Shown here: positions 28,349 through 36,959 of the stretch, in pieces
Layout of the letters: every line of letters begins with the position of its first letter
Numbering within the stretch: position 1 is the first letter of the stretch
Assembly (NCBI RefSeq): GCF_023213175.1
Contig: NZ_CP093312.1
Coordinates: 992,001-1,056,000 of the forward strand
DNA from: Sulfurovum sp. XGS-02
Lineage (GTDB): Bacteria > Campylobacterota > Campylobacteria > Campylobacterales > Sulfurovaceae
DNA: 64,000 nt
Direction: 5' to 3'
Made by a program: the position numbers and the translations under genes
Notes under the pieces: generated by a model
Seen by the model: only the letters and a program-made list of their open reading frames with translations
Told to the model about the DNA's origin: nothing
Database searches by the model: none

Positions 28349-29932
28349 TTATACATTGGCCGCGACTTTATATGTAGGGTCATCTTCCTCATAAGTACAG
28401 AAAGGACCTGCAATTTTTAACATTTTTTTACAGTCTTTAGAGAGATGTCTGAGAGTAAGTTTTTTACCCGCTTGTTTATATTTATCTGTCAATGCATCGA
28501 TAGCTTCTGCACCAGAGCTGTCCATGACTCTAGCATCCTTAAAGTCTATGACAACGACGTCTGGATCATTATCTACATCAAACTGTTCATTAAACGAAGT
28601 GACCGAAGCAAAAAAGAGTGGTCCCTCAAGCGTGTAGATCTTTCTTCCTTCTTCATCGGTAGAAGTACGTGCAAAGATCTTAGCATGTTCCCAGGCAAAT
28701 ACCAGGGCAGAGATGATGATACCTGCGATCACTGCCACGGCAAGGTCTTCAAGTACAGTGATGATAGTAACAACGATGAGCACAAATGCATCTGAACGAG
28801 GCATATGTTTAAGACGTTTAACTGAAGAGAACTCAAAAGTACCGATACTTACCATGAACATGATACCCACAAGTACCGCTATAGGAATGACAGCGATAAT
28901 ATGCGAAAAACTCACCACAAGAATGATAAGCAGTACCGCTGCAGTGAAAGAGGAAAGACGACCCAATCCGCCGGAGGTAAAGTTGATGACCGATTGGCCT
29001 ATCATCGCACACCCTGCCATACCGCCAAAGAGTCCCGAAGTAGAGTTCCCGATACCAAGGGCGATACACTCTTTGTTTCCAGAACCGCGTTCTCCACCCA
29101 TCTCATCCAGTACAGAGAGTGTCAGTAGAGACTCTATAAGCCCGACCAGTGCAACGATCAGTGCGGTTGGCAGGATCACCGACATGGATGTCCATGTAAA
29201 TAGTTCGTTCAGAGGCATGACAAATGAAGGCATAGAGACATTTGATAGGTCTGCAAGATTACCAACCGTTTTGGTATCGATATGCATGAAGTACGTGATC
29301 AGTGTCAGTACAACGATCGCTACAAGTCCTGCAGGAACCGCTTTACTGAACTTTGGTAAGAAGTGCATGGTTAACATGGTGACAGCTACAATGATATACA
29401 TTACATAGTTTTCAGTGAAACTCGCGGAGATGATCTCTATCCAGCTACTGTACTGGTCCATATTTTGGGGTGCTAGGAAAGGAAGCTGTGCCATGGCTAT
29501 GACAATAGCAAGACCATTCACAAAACCAAAGAGGGCAGGTTGCGGCACAAGACGGATAAACTTACCCATTTTGAGTACACCTATCGCTATCTGTATCAGT
29601 CCTGCTATAATGGAAGTCAGAAGAATATAGTGCAATACCATCATACTAAAAGCTTCGGTATCTAGATCCGGGTACATAGACTTTACAGAGAGGCCCAGCC
29701 CTACAAATACTACTGCCACGGATCCTGTAGCACCGGAGATCATCCCGGGTTTACCCCCAAGAAGCGCAGTAATAAGCCCGATGATAAATGCCCCGTAAAG
29801 CCCGACCACGGGAGAGACACCTGCAATAAATGAAAATGCTATCGCTTCAGGGACAAGAGCAACAGCGACCAATGCACCCGAGAGAATATCATTTTTAATA
29901 TTTTGTGTAGAATAATTTTGAAGATTAAACAA
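28349..29932 (-). CDS. SulP-family anion transporter with STAS domain
   Basis: 527 aa. About 12-14 membrane segments over residues 15-410, with family motifs VALVPEAIAFSFIAGVSPVVGLYGAF (about 23-48) and GGKPGMISGATGSVAVVF (about 58-75), then a cytoplasmic STAS domain (about 425-527; VVVIDFKDARVMDSSGAEAIDAL). Imports sulfate, bicarbonate or a dicarboxylate; the ion is not determined by sequence alone. Starts with TTG, 6 nt after AAGGGA, with no ATG near. Monocistronic, ended by the hairpin at 28296-28332. Confidence 0.92.
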   Translation of the reverse strand: MFNLQNYSTQNIKNDILSGALVAVALVPEAIAFSFIAGVSPVVGLYGAFIIGLITALLGGKPGMISGATGSVAVVFVGLGLSVKSMYPDLDTEAFSMMVLHYILLTSIIAGLIQIAIGVLKMGKFIRLVPQPALFGFVNGLAIVIAMAQLPFLAPQNMDQYSSWIEIISASFTENYVMYIIVAVTMLTMHFLPKFSKAVPAGLVAIVVLTLITYFMHIDTKTVGNLADLSNVSMPSFVMPLNELFTWTSMSVILPTALIVALVGLIESLLTLSVLDEMGGERGSGNKECIALGIGNSTSGLFGGMAGCAMIGQSVINFTSGGLGRLSSFTAAVLLIILVVSFSHIIAVIPIAVLVGIMFMVSIGTFEFSSVKRLKHMPRSDAFVLIVVTIITVLEDLAVAVIAGIIISALVFAWEHAKIFARTSTDEEGRKIYTLEGPLFFASVTSFNEQFDVDNDPDVVVIDFKDARVMDSSGAEAIDALTDKYKQAGKKLTLRHLSKDCKKMLKIAGPFCTYEEDDPTYKVAANV

Positions 29933-30071
29933 GAAAGTCCCTTTATAAGAAATTGCCGAATAGTACCATAATAGTCTGGAATGTCTAATTTAACTCTTTT
30001 CCTATTGAGGCTTTGATATCCAAAAGTCTTATAATATAATATAATATGATACCGAATAAGAGAGATTGATT

Positions 30072-30746
30072 ATGACATTTGCAGAACATATACTGGATTT
30101 TTATTTTACCTTATCAAAAGAACCCTCCCTTCCCAAAGGGGTAGAGGTGATCTATCCTTTCGATAACCCGCAGACTAGAGAGATGATGAAGACCTTTTTT
30201 AACAAATACTACAACGATACAAATCCGCGTACTTATCTTGTAGGGATCAACCCGGGCAGACTGGGCTCAGGTGTGACGGGAGTAGGGTTCAGTGATGCCT
30301 ATCATTTAGAGCATGTATGCGGCATAGCAAACAGTTTTGATAAACGTATAGAACTGAGTGCAGCTTTTATGTTCGAAGTGATGGAAGCCTATGGCGGTGT
30401 GGAGAAGTTCTATGGTGATTTCTTTTTTACCACCACGATGCCTCTTGGTCTGCTCAAAGAGGGGAAGAACTATAACTACTATGATGACAAAGAGACCCAG
30501 ACAAGTCTGGCGCCTTACATCACACAAACACTTTTACAGCAAATCTCCATTCCTCAGGCCAAACCAAAGATCATCTGCGTTGGAACTGGCAAAAACCTCA
30601 AGTATCTTGAAGCCTTTAACAAAAAGCACCACTGTTTTGAAAGTATAGAGGTGGTGCCCCACCCAAGATGGATCATGCAGTATAGACGTAAAGAGAAAGA
30701 GAAGTATATCGACCACTATATCGATACTTTAAATAGACATCTATAG
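30072..30746 (+). CDS. uracil-DNA glycosylase superfamily protein (DUF4918/SMUG2-like)
   Basis: 224 aa from ATG 30072; the TTG two codons earlier is unlikely. Superfamily motif 1, YLVGINPGRLGSGVTGVGFSD (about 55-75), and motif 2, VVPHPRWIMQYRR (about 196-208), fit the SMUG2/DUF4918 branch, which excises damaged pyrimidines. Overlapping TATAAT repeats at about 30039-30055 probably form the promoter. Convergent with the EEP gene, 2 bp apart. Confidence 0.78.
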   Translation: MTFAEHILDFYFTLSKEPSLPKGVEVIYPFDNPQTREMMKTFFNKYYNDTNPRTYLVGINPGRLGSGVTGVGFSDAYHLEHVCGIANSFDKRIELSAAFMFEVMEAYGGVEKFYGDFFFTTTMPLGLLKEGKNYNYYDDKETQTSLAPYITQTLLQQISIPQAKPKIICVGTGKNLKYLEAFNKKHHCFESIEVVPHPRWIMQYRRKEKEKYIDHYIDTLNRHL

Positions 30747-30748
30747 AC

Positions 30749-31753
30749 TTATATATCCAAAGTCAACTCACTCACCACTTGTGCATGATCGCTTTGGATG
30801 CTAGAACCATCTTTATGTGTTTGTAAGTGCGCATCTAAAACCTGGTAGTTGGACACTGTTCCTGCCTTGTGCCTGTTCTCCTTGGTAAAATGCTCTGAAA
30901 TAAAAATATAATCAAGTACATTCCCCTTACTTTTAAAATAACTTGTAGGTGTTCTTTTCGGCTTTTTTTCTTCCGGGTGAGGGTTGTGTACCTTCTCTTT
31001 GTACTGGTAACTTGCATCATATAAAAGAGGTGAATCCTCATTTGTATCATCATGGTATATCGGATTGGTGAGTGCATCTATGGTGAGAGAATACTCTTTA
31101 TCGTTCAGGTCACACATAAGTACAACAGGTGTGTGTCGTGAACTTTGAATGTCATAGAACAGTGAAGATGCCTCACACAATCTTTGCCTTAGGGCTTTAG
31201 ACTTCTTTTCTTCCAATAGTTTAAAGACACGCTCTTTTTTCTGTGCCAAGGTGTCCTCTTTTTTAAACACATATTCGAACGCGTTTAACCTGTTTGATTT
31301 CAGATGGCATACGTAGACCAAAAGCTCTTTCCCGTTTGGTAATGCGATCATTGCTTTTATAGGGACTCTGGAAAATGTAAAAATATCTTTAAAATGGTGC
31401 TTCTCAAGGCTGGAAGCATGGACATCGACACCTTGTATGTTTGCTATAGGGTATTTGGAGGCTATGGCAACGGTGGTAGTTGTGTATTTATTTGGTGTTG
31501 TCTGACTCAGCTTTGCATCATCAACGGTTGCAAAATACGTATAACCCAACTCTTTTACAAGTGTTTCTAAAGCCTTTTTAGAAAAGACCTCTTGAAACCC
31601 TATGATGTCACAATCCATACGAAGTATTTGCTTTTTTATCCACAACGTTTTTTCAAGCCACTGTCTTTGGTTGTATTTGCCTTTTCGTGTGTAGCACGAA
31701 TAGGGCGGCTCTACAAACTGATAAAGGTTAAAGGTACCTACTCTTAATTTCAT
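30749..31753 (-). CDS. endonuclease/exonuclease/phosphatase family protein
   Basis: 334 aa from ATG 31753; a GTG five codons earlier is in frame, and neither has a clear Shine-Dalgarno. The EEP metal-dependent fold shows MKLRVGTFNLYQF (N-terminal Asn), CDIIGFQEVFSKKALE (metal Glu, about 55), VYVCHLKSNRL (catalytic His and Asn side), VVLMCDLNDKEYSLT (Asp/Asn pair) and the terminal SDHAQVVSEL (catalytic His). It could act on DNA, RNA or phospholipid head groups. No signal peptide. Confidence 0.85.
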   Translation of the reverse strand: MKLRVGTFNLYQFVEPPYSCYTRKGKYNQRQWLEKTLWIKKQILRMDCDIIGFQEVFSKKALETLVKELGYTYFATVDDAKLSQTTPNKYTTTTVAIASKYPIANIQGVDVHASSLEKHHFKDIFTFSRVPIKAMIALPNGKELLVYVCHLKSNRLNAFEYVFKKEDTLAQKKERVFKLLEEKKSKALRQRLCEASSLFYDIQSSRHTPVVLMCDLNDKEYSLTIDALTNPIYHDDTNEDSPLLYDASYQYKEKVHNPHPEEKKPKRTPTSYFKSKGNVLDYIFISEHFTKENRHKAGTVSNYQVLDAHLQTHKDGSSIQSDHAQVVSELTLDI

Positions 31754-31889
31754 GTTGGAAGTATACACTTTTATTGGAACTTACACTATACGATTTTTAT
31801 CATACAACATCCCATTTTAGAACATTTTATAAGGTTTTCTGTTGAAGGGGGGGTGAAATATTATACCTTACAAACGTCGCTACATCGAG

Positions 31890-31931
31890 AAACGTTATAA
31901 ACTATGTTAGATTATAACGTTTTCATTTTTT
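31890..31931 (+). terminator. orphan hairpin with T-run
   Basis: AAACGTTATAA (31890-31900) and TTATAACGTTT (31912-31922) form an 11-bp perfect stem with an 11-nt loop, followed by TCATTTTTT. No + strand gene lies upstream, so it may end an unannotated small RNA beginning near 31800-31860. It could instead be an operator. Confidence 0.4.
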
Positions 31932-32077
31932 ACATATAATCTATTAATGTGGCACCTTTACACTTTAGCACCAAGCAAAGCAAGAATGATACAACCTATA
32001 CTGGAAGCCCATTAAACAATAACGGTTAGCAGATAAGTGTGAAGTTATATATTTATGTAGACTAAGAGAAAATAAAA

Positions 32078-32120
32078 AAGGCATACCCTAGTTTTAGGAT
32101 ACGCCTTGCTTTTTTTTATT
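32078..32120 (-). terminator. terminator of the 48-aa secreted peptide gene
   Basis: Thirteen-base arms, AAGGCATACCCTA (32078-32090) and TAGGATACGCCTT (32095-32107), pair at 11 of 13 positions with a 4-nt loop. T-runs flank both sides (TTTTTATTTT on the minus strand, T8 on the plus), so it can act bidirectionally. Strong arms suggest a highly transcribed gene. Confidence 0.75.
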
Positions 32121-32129
32121 CAAAATATA

Positions 32130-32276
32130 TTAAAATGAACCACCAAGATATGCATCCCAGTGTCCAGAATTATCTGGTATACCTGATCCTGCTTGATCTA
32201 CTGGTGCAGGGTGATGTGCCATGGCACTTGATGCTAAACCGATTGTTAAAAGTACGATTGCTGTTAATTTTTTCAT
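32130..32276 (-). CDS. 48-aa secreted peptide
   Basis: ATG at 32276 with AAAGGA 5 nt upstream; stop at 32130-32132. Residues 1-20 are a classical signal peptide (MKKLTAIVLLTIGLASSAMA) with an AMA cleavage site, leaving a 28-aa mature peptide rich in Gly, Pro, His and Asp, ending DAYLGGSF. A strong terminator follows at once. Function unknown; the C-terminal aromatic Phe is compatible with membrane insertion or binding but proves nothing. Confidence 0.7.
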   Translation of the reverse strand: MKKLTAIVLLTIGLASSAMAHHPAPVDQAGSGIPDNSGHWDAYLGGSF

Positions 32277-32459
32277 GTTAATCCTTTGTTTTTGTTTTTA
32301 TTTTATATATCCATCTAATCAGAAGATTTAGAACCTGCTGATTGAATGACTGTTGAAGTATAAAATAGAAGTGTGAAACTAGTGTGAAGAGATATATAAA
32401 TTTATAAGGTTTTCTATTTTCTTCTTGGAGAGGCTTACACATTGAAACATTTTCATGTT

Positions 32460-33695
32460 CTATGATTTTAACATACCTGCCAAATATCCACTGGCAAATG
32501 ACCATTGTAGATTATATCCGCCGCAGGGACCATCAAGATTCATGATCTCCCCGCAGAAATAGAGTCCCTTTATTTTCTTACTTTCCATGGTATACGGATC
32601 GATCTCTTTGAGATGGATGCCTCCACGTGTGATCATCGCCATTTTAAAACCATCATGTCCATTTATAGTAAGTGGTGTCCATGCCAGAAGTCTGATGAGT
32701 TTATCTCGTGCCGACCCTGCCTGTTTACCCAAAGCCAGAGCAGGATCAACTTCTGCAAGTTTGCAGAGTTCCAAACTTACAGACTCAGGAAGGAGGGTTT
32801 GAAGCAGTTGGAGTGTGTTACGGTGAGGATTTTTGGTCAGTTCCTGCTTGAAATGGTCACGGATCTGCTCTTCATTCATCCCTTTTGTAAAGTTTGCGAG
32901 TATAGGTACTTCATCAAATTTACTCAAAAGTGGAGTGATCTCTCTGGAGAAATCAAGGACCACAGGACCGCGTATACCACCTTTGGTAAAGATAAGATCC
33001 CCTTTGGCAGAGAGTTTTTTATATTTTTTCATATCAACGTGCATAGCGACCTTTGCTATGGTATCTGCCCTGCAGTTCTCGACCCAGGTCTCTTTGGTCT
33101 TAAGCGGCATCATAGCAGGGTAGAGGTCAGTTACCTTATGTCCTACAGACTCTGCCATAGGATAGCCGTCTCCCTCAGCACCCAATACGGGATACCCCAA
33201 CCCGCCAGTAGCGATCACAACGTGGTCACCCTTAAAAGTATCCGTCACTGTTTTGACTCCTGTCACTTTCTGGCCATCATGCTCTAATATTTCAACCTTT
33301 TGTGAACACAACACTTTAACACCAAGGTGCTGCATCTCCTGTTCCATTGCATGAATGATGGTTGAAGAGCTATGGGTGACAGGGAAGACTCTGTATCCAT
33401 CGGGAGCATGACTCTCCACACCGATCTCTTTGAAAAATGCCATCAGTGCTTTATGGTCCAAAGCATCCAGAGCAGGGGTCATAAAACGTCCATCACGACC
33501 AAAACGTGCCATGAAATCTTCATTTGAAAGTGTGTTGGTCAGATTGCAGCGTCCGCCGCCTGTCGCTTTCAATTTTGCGCCTATCTTGGAGAGTTTTTCG
33601 AGAAGAAGTACAGACTTGCCTGCACGTGCAGCAGTAATGGCAGCCATCATACCCGCTGCCCCGGAACCCACTACTATGAGATCGTACTTTGACAC
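32460..33695 (-). CDS. YhiN/HI0933-family flavoprotein
   Basis: 411 aa. FAD Rossmann motif VVGSGAAGMMAAITAARAGKSVLLLEK (about 8-34), followed by the family hallmark GAKLKATGGGRCNLTN (about 39-54), ATGGLGYPVLGAEGDGY (about 141-157) and the C-terminal FCGEIMNLDGPCGGYNLQWSFASGYLAG. The middle domain is the HI0933 insertion. Redox partner and substrate are unknown. Starts with GTG preceded by AAGGAA. The 182-bp spacer to the small secreted gene contains nothing else visible. Confidence 0.9.
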   Translation of the reverse strand: MSKYDLIVVGSGAAGMMAAITAARAGKSVLLLEKLSKIGAKLKATGGGRCNLTNTLSNEDFMARFGRDGRFMTPALDALDHKALMAFFKEIGVESHAPDGYRVFPVTHSSSTIIHAMEQEMQHLGVKVLCSQKVEILEHDGQKVTGVKTVTDTFKGDHVVIATGGLGYPVLGAEGDGYPMAESVGHKVTDLYPAMMPLKTKETWVENCRADTIAKVAMHVDMKKYKKLSAKGDLIFTKGGIRGPVVLDFSREITPLLSKFDEVPILANFTKGMNEEQIRDHFKQELTKNPHRNTLQLLQTLLPESVSLELCKLAEVDPALALGKQAGSARDKLIRLLAWTPLTINGHDGFKMAMITRGGIHLKEIDPYTMESKKIKGLYFCGEIMNLDGPCGGYNLQWSFASGYLAGMLKS

Positions 33696-33762
33696 TGAAG
33701 ATTCCTTATAAAATAATCAACATCATAACAAAATATCACATAAATCCCTCACCAATTTCACA

Positions 33763-33768
33763 TATAAT
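33763..33768 (+). promoter_or_regulatory. -10 promoter of EF-hand gene 1
   Basis: TATAAT at 33763-33768, 75 bp before the ATG at 33843, downstream of a T/A-rich tract without a clear -35. Confidence 0.5.
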
Positions 33769-33842
33769 ACACAGAAAATAGTGTACAATAATGCTCTATT
33801 CTAATAGAAAAGAACCGATTTACGGGATGAAAGGAAAAAATA

Positions 33843-34493
33843 ATGAAAAATATATTAATGATAGGACTATTGGCTTCAGCAGCATGGGCTGCAGATTTTT
33901 CCCATATGAGTACAGAAGAGATGATGAAGATGCGTGGGAGTGTACCTGTGGATGATCGTCCTGCTTTTAGAGAAGAGATGCAAAAACGTATGCAGAGTAT
34001 GACCCCGGAAGAAAGACAACAATACATGCAGACAAAAAAAGGCATGGGAATGGGTATGGGCAAAATGGGTAAAGGTAACTATTGTACACGTATGCAGCCC
34101 ACTTTTGAAGAGTATGACCTTAACAGTGACGGCAAGATCACCCAAAGTGAATTGGAAGAAGCACGGTCAAAACGTATGGGCCAGAAGGCCAAAGAGGGCA
34201 AAATGTTAAGAAATGCAGGAAATGCCCCGGCATTTGCAGATATGGATAAAAACAAAGACGGATCATTGAACCAAGAAGAGTTTCGTCTCCATCAAATGGA
34301 ACAGATGAAAAAATGTGTAGGAAAGTGTCCAAGTACCGGTATGGGGCAGGGTAAAGGCATGATGAGAAATGCATCCAGCTTTGCAGAGATCGATACCAAT
34401 AATGATGGGGTTATAAGCCAAGAGGAGTTCCGTGTACACCAAACTGAGAGAATGAAGAATAAAGGAAATTGTCCATCAGGAAACTGTCCCTAG
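33843..34493 (+). CDS. secreted EF-hand calcium-binding protein 1
   Basis: 216 aa. Signal peptide 1-17 (MIGLLASAAWA). Three canonical EF-hand loops: DLNSDGKITQSE (about 89-100), DKNKDGSLNQEE (about 130-141) and DTNNDGVISQEE (about 181-192), each with Asp at 1, 3 and 5 and Glu at 12. Met/Lys/Gly-rich linkers and a few Cys pairs (KKCVGKCPS, GNCPSGNCP) lie between. Probably a periplasmic or surface Ca2+ sensor or buffer. AAAGGA precedes the ATG. Related to the smaller EF-hand gene at 34715. Confidence 0.88.
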   Translation: MKNILMIGLLASAAWAADFSHMSTEEMMKMRGSVPVDDRPAFREEMQKRMQSMTPEERQQYMQTKKGMGMGMGKMGKGNYCTRMQPTFEEYDLNSDGKITQSELEEARSKRMGQKAKEGKMLRNAGNAPAFADMDKNKDGSLNQEEFRLHQMEQMKKCVGKCPSTGMGQGKGMMRNASSFAEIDTNNDGVISQEEFRVHQTERMKNKGNCPSGNCP

Positions 34494-34528
34494 TTCCTAA
34501 ACACCGATACTTCTTTAAAGTCATACAG

Positions 34529-34559
34529 CTGGTATTCTACACTATGATTGGAATACCAG
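34529..34559 (+). terminator. hairpin after EF-hand gene 1
   Basis: CTGGTATTC (34529-34537) pairs perfectly with GAATACCAG (34551-34559). No T-run follows, so it may be a stabilising hairpin instead of a terminator. Confidence 0.4.
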
Positions 34560-34627
34560 ATAAACGTATGACCTATCACGAATGAGCACATTCAATCTTT
34601 TCTTGACCTCTTATCAACTTTATTTTT

Positions 34628-34633
34628 TATAAT
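34628..34633 (+). promoter_or_regulatory. -10 promoter of EF-hand gene 2
   Basis: TATAAT after a run of T (TATTTTTTATAAT), 82 bp before the ATG at 34715. Confidence 0.5.
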
Positions 34634-34714
34634 ACACATACTTTACACACTTTGTCGATAAAGTAGGATAATTTCTGATAATTAGGAAATAAATCCAATA
34701 TCTAAGGAAAAACC

Positions 34715-35008
34715 ATGAAAAAACTAATAATCATAGCATTGTTTGCTTCGGGTGCATGGGCTATAGATCAACCTAGGTTTTCCGATTTTGATCTAAATAG
34801 TGATGGCAAGATTACCCAAAGTGAATTGGAAGAAGCGCGTACAGTTCGTATGAAACAGAGGGCTGCAGAAGGCCGGATGCTGAAAAATGCAGGAGAAGCC
34901 CATTCATTTGAAGAGATAGATGCCGATAACGATGGATCTATCAGTAGAAAAGAGTTTCTTTTACATAAAACGATACATCATACTAAAGCCTGTGTCACTT
35001 TTGGCTAA
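34715..35008 (+). CDS. secreted EF-hand calcium-binding protein 2
   Basis: 97 aa. Signal peptide 1-16 (IIALFASGAWA). Two EF-hands, DLNSDGKITQSE (about 26-37) and DADNDGSISRKE (about 69-80). The first loop and following helix (FDLNSDGKITQSELEEAR) are identical to the first hand of the neighbouring larger protein, so one arose from the other by duplication and loss or gain of a hand. AAGGAAA precedes the ATG. Confidence 0.85.
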   Translation: MKKLIIIALFASGAWAIDQPRFSDFDLNSDGKITQSELEEARTVRMKQRAAEGRMLKNAGEAHSFEEIDADNDGSISRKEFLLHKTIHHTKACVTFG

Positions 35009-35086
35009 GATATCATACTAAGCAACAAGGTCATAATGAACAGTCTAGAGTTAATGAAAAGACAAGACTATCCGTAGTGTTGTCTA

Positions 35087-35115
35087 ACCCATTCCCACAT
35101 TTTGTGGAAATGGGT
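35087..35115 (+). terminator. hairpin in spacer after EF-hand gene 2
   Basis: ACCCATT (35087-35093) pairs with AATGGGT (35109-35115), extended inward by CCACA with TGTGG after one mismatch. A strong hairpin, without a long T-run. Confidence 0.45.
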
Positions 35116-35230
35116 CATAGAATACAATACAAACAATCTCACCTTTTAAACATCTATGATAAAATACTTCATAATAGAGCGAATAGCTGTGTAATACTAA
35201 ATAATATTATATGAACAAGGGAGTATCCTT

Positions 35231-36166
35231 TTGATATTTACTACCCTGTCGATGCAGGATATCATCACAACACTTAGTGTCAAGGCCAAGGGGTGTGAAG
35301 CCGGTGAAACCTTCAGTTTTGAAACAGTTGATCCTGATATTGGGGAAGGGTATGCCGGAGAAATATTAGAGATAGCAGGGGAGAGCTACATTTACCGGGG
35401 CTATAAAGCATGGACAGATCTGTCAGAACTTTTAATGTGCAAAATGATGACCCCTGAAAAAAGTACCTATCCTCTGGTAAAACTCCATTTCAAAAAGCTA
35501 GAGACACAAAGCTCTTTTCATATAGCATCCTCAAGTTCCAAAGAAGAAAAATACGGTGTGGACTCCCATTTTTCACAGATACACAAAATGGAAGAACCGG
35601 CATTTCTGTACTACTACACGCAAGCGCTGCAAAATGCCAAGCTCAGTCAAAGAAGATCGATCTTGAACCTCGGTATCAATACAGGTGATGAGTTCAACGT
35701 CATCAAAAATAGTTTGGATACACATACCTATGAAAAAATGAAGCTTGTAGGCATTGACCATTCAACATCTGCCATCAGCTGTGCGAAGAGCTCTTTTCCC
35801 GAAGAGAATGTAACATTTTATGCACACGATATCAACGACTTGGAGCGTTTAAATCTGGGGAAATTCGATCTGCTTGTAAGCATAGGTACCCTTCAAAGCC
35901 CTAGTATCAACTTCAAGCCTTTTTTTATGTCATTGGTGCAAAACTATCTAGAAAAAGATGCGGCTATCATTTTAGGTTTTCCAAACAGTAGATGGATAGG
36001 GGGAGAGATGATCTATGGAGCCAAAGCGCCCAATTATACCATGAGTGAAATGTCACTGCTTTTTAATGATGTCATTTTTTGTAAGAAATATTTGCAGCAG
36101 AAGAAATTCAGGGTCACACTTACAGGAAAGCAATACATTTTTTTAACTGCTACAAAGATTATTTGA
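35231..36166 (+). CDS. SAM-dependent methyltransferase-like protein
   Basis: 311 aa with a TTG start 7 nt after AAGGGAG; an ATG at 35252 is possible. Residues 1-95 are an N-terminal region I do not recognise. The class I methyltransferase core begins near residue 135: SILNLGINTGDEF (motif I, SAM-binding), KLVGIDHSTSAISCAKSSF (acidic end of strand 2), FYAHDINDL and KFDLLVSIGTLQS. Target unknown. The leader contains the ATACTAAATAATAT spacer motif at 35194-35207. Confidence 0.72.
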   Translation: MIFTTLSMQDIITTLSVKAKGCEAGETFSFETVDPDIGEGYAGEILEIAGESYIYRGYKAWTDLSELLMCKMMTPEKSTYPLVKLHFKKLETQSSFHIASSSSKEEKYGVDSHFSQIHKMEEPAFLYYYTQALQNAKLSQRRSILNLGINTGDEFNVIKNSLDTHTYEKMKLVGIDHSTSAISCAKSSFPEENVTFYAHDINDLERLNLGKFDLLVSIGTLQSPSINFKPFFMSLVQNYLEKDAAIILGFPNSRWIGGEMIYGAKAPNYTMSEMSLLFNDVIFCKKYLQQKKFRVTLTGKQYIFLTATKII

Positions 36167-36204
36167 GTAGAATTTAGATAAATTCCAAACGAAAAGGCAT
36201 CTCT

Positions 36205-36765
36205 ATGAAACTCCAACTAGTTATGGCATCTTTACTCTGTACAGCAAGCATATATGCGTCACCGACACATCTCAATGAAACACAAGAGGGTATCAAGTAT
36301 ATCAAGATGCTTGGCGGTTCACTGAAAAGTCAACTCAAAGCACAACTTCAAGCCGATCCAAGCGGTTTCAGCGCTATAGGTTTTTGTACAGCAAAAGCAC
36401 AGCTTATTACCAATGAGGTCAATGCACAACTTCCGGATCATGCAAAAGTAAGAAGAACTTCTCTTAGGACGAGAAACAGCATAAATAAGCCTGATATTAA
36501 AGATATAGAGGTGATGAAGGAGATCGAGGATTCGATCAAAAATAAAACAGCTACAGCTACGATGATCAGAAAAGTGAACACCAAGGAAACTACACGCTAC
36601 TATAAACCATTGATAGTAGAAGCAGCATGTCTAAAGTGTCACGGTGAGAACATCTCTCCTGAGATACAAGCATTGATACAGGAATCCTATCCTGACGAGA
36701 ATGCCAGCCACTACACTTTAGGTGCATTTAGAGGTGTTATCGTTTCAGAGATCAAAAAACGCTAA
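36205..36765 (+). CDS. periplasmic DUF3365 (Tll0287-like) haem protein
   Basis: 186 aa. Signal peptide 1-18 (VMASLLCTASIYA). The DUF3365 helical domain carries FCTAKAQLITNEVNAQ (about 71-86), VRRTSLRTRNSINKPD and, near the C-terminus, ACLKCHGE with a CXXCH c-type haem site (about 151-156). Such domains are used as redox or gas sensors; here it is free-standing, so a soluble electron carrier or sensor. AAAGGC precedes the ATG. A hairpin follows. Confidence 0.85.
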   Translation: MKLQLVMASLLCTASIYASPTHLNETQEGIKYIKMLGGSLKSQLKAQLQADPSGFSAIGFCTAKAQLITNEVNAQLPDHAKVRRTSLRTRNSINKPDIKDIEVMKEIEDSIKNKTATATMIRKVNTKETTRYYKPLIVEAACLKCHGENISPEIQALIQESYPDENASHYTLGAFRGVIVSEIKKR

Positions 36766-36776
36766 ATCAACTATAA

Positions 36777-36799
36777 GAGGGGATTTACTCTATCCCCTC
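36777..36799 (+). terminator. hairpin after the DUF3365 gene
   Basis: GAGGGGAT (36777-36784) pairs perfectly with ATCCCCTC (36792-36799) over a 7-nt loop; weak T-run after it. Stop codon 12 bp upstream. Confidence 0.6.
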
Positions 36800-36959
36800 A
36801 AGTTTCTCCTACATCTTATATTATTTCACGCCAGTCATTAAAAAATATGATAGAATAAATGAGTATACATTACATTGTTAATGTCTGTTTCTACCAAATA
36901 AGGTGCACGCCGTGAAAGCTGTGTTATTGGAAAATGATGTGTGAATGAAGGAGAAAAAA

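Larger units (their letters stand above)
31769..32129. other. gene-free stretch with two hairpins
   Basis: No ORF supported in these 361 bp. A perfect 11-bp stem at 31890-31900/31912-31922 with a T-run on the + strand, and a terminator at 32078-32120, are annotated separately. The interval 31930-32075 shows no recognisable gene or repeat. Confidence 0.4.

Noticed and set aside
28713-29408. 231-aa + strand ORF
   Set aside because: Antisense to the SulP transporter; Thr/Ser/Pro-rich shadow composition.
31950-32045. Possible integron attC-like sequence (GTTAGCA end)
   Set aside because: No matching RYYYAAC start with proper imperfect palindrome, and no integrase or cassette nearby.
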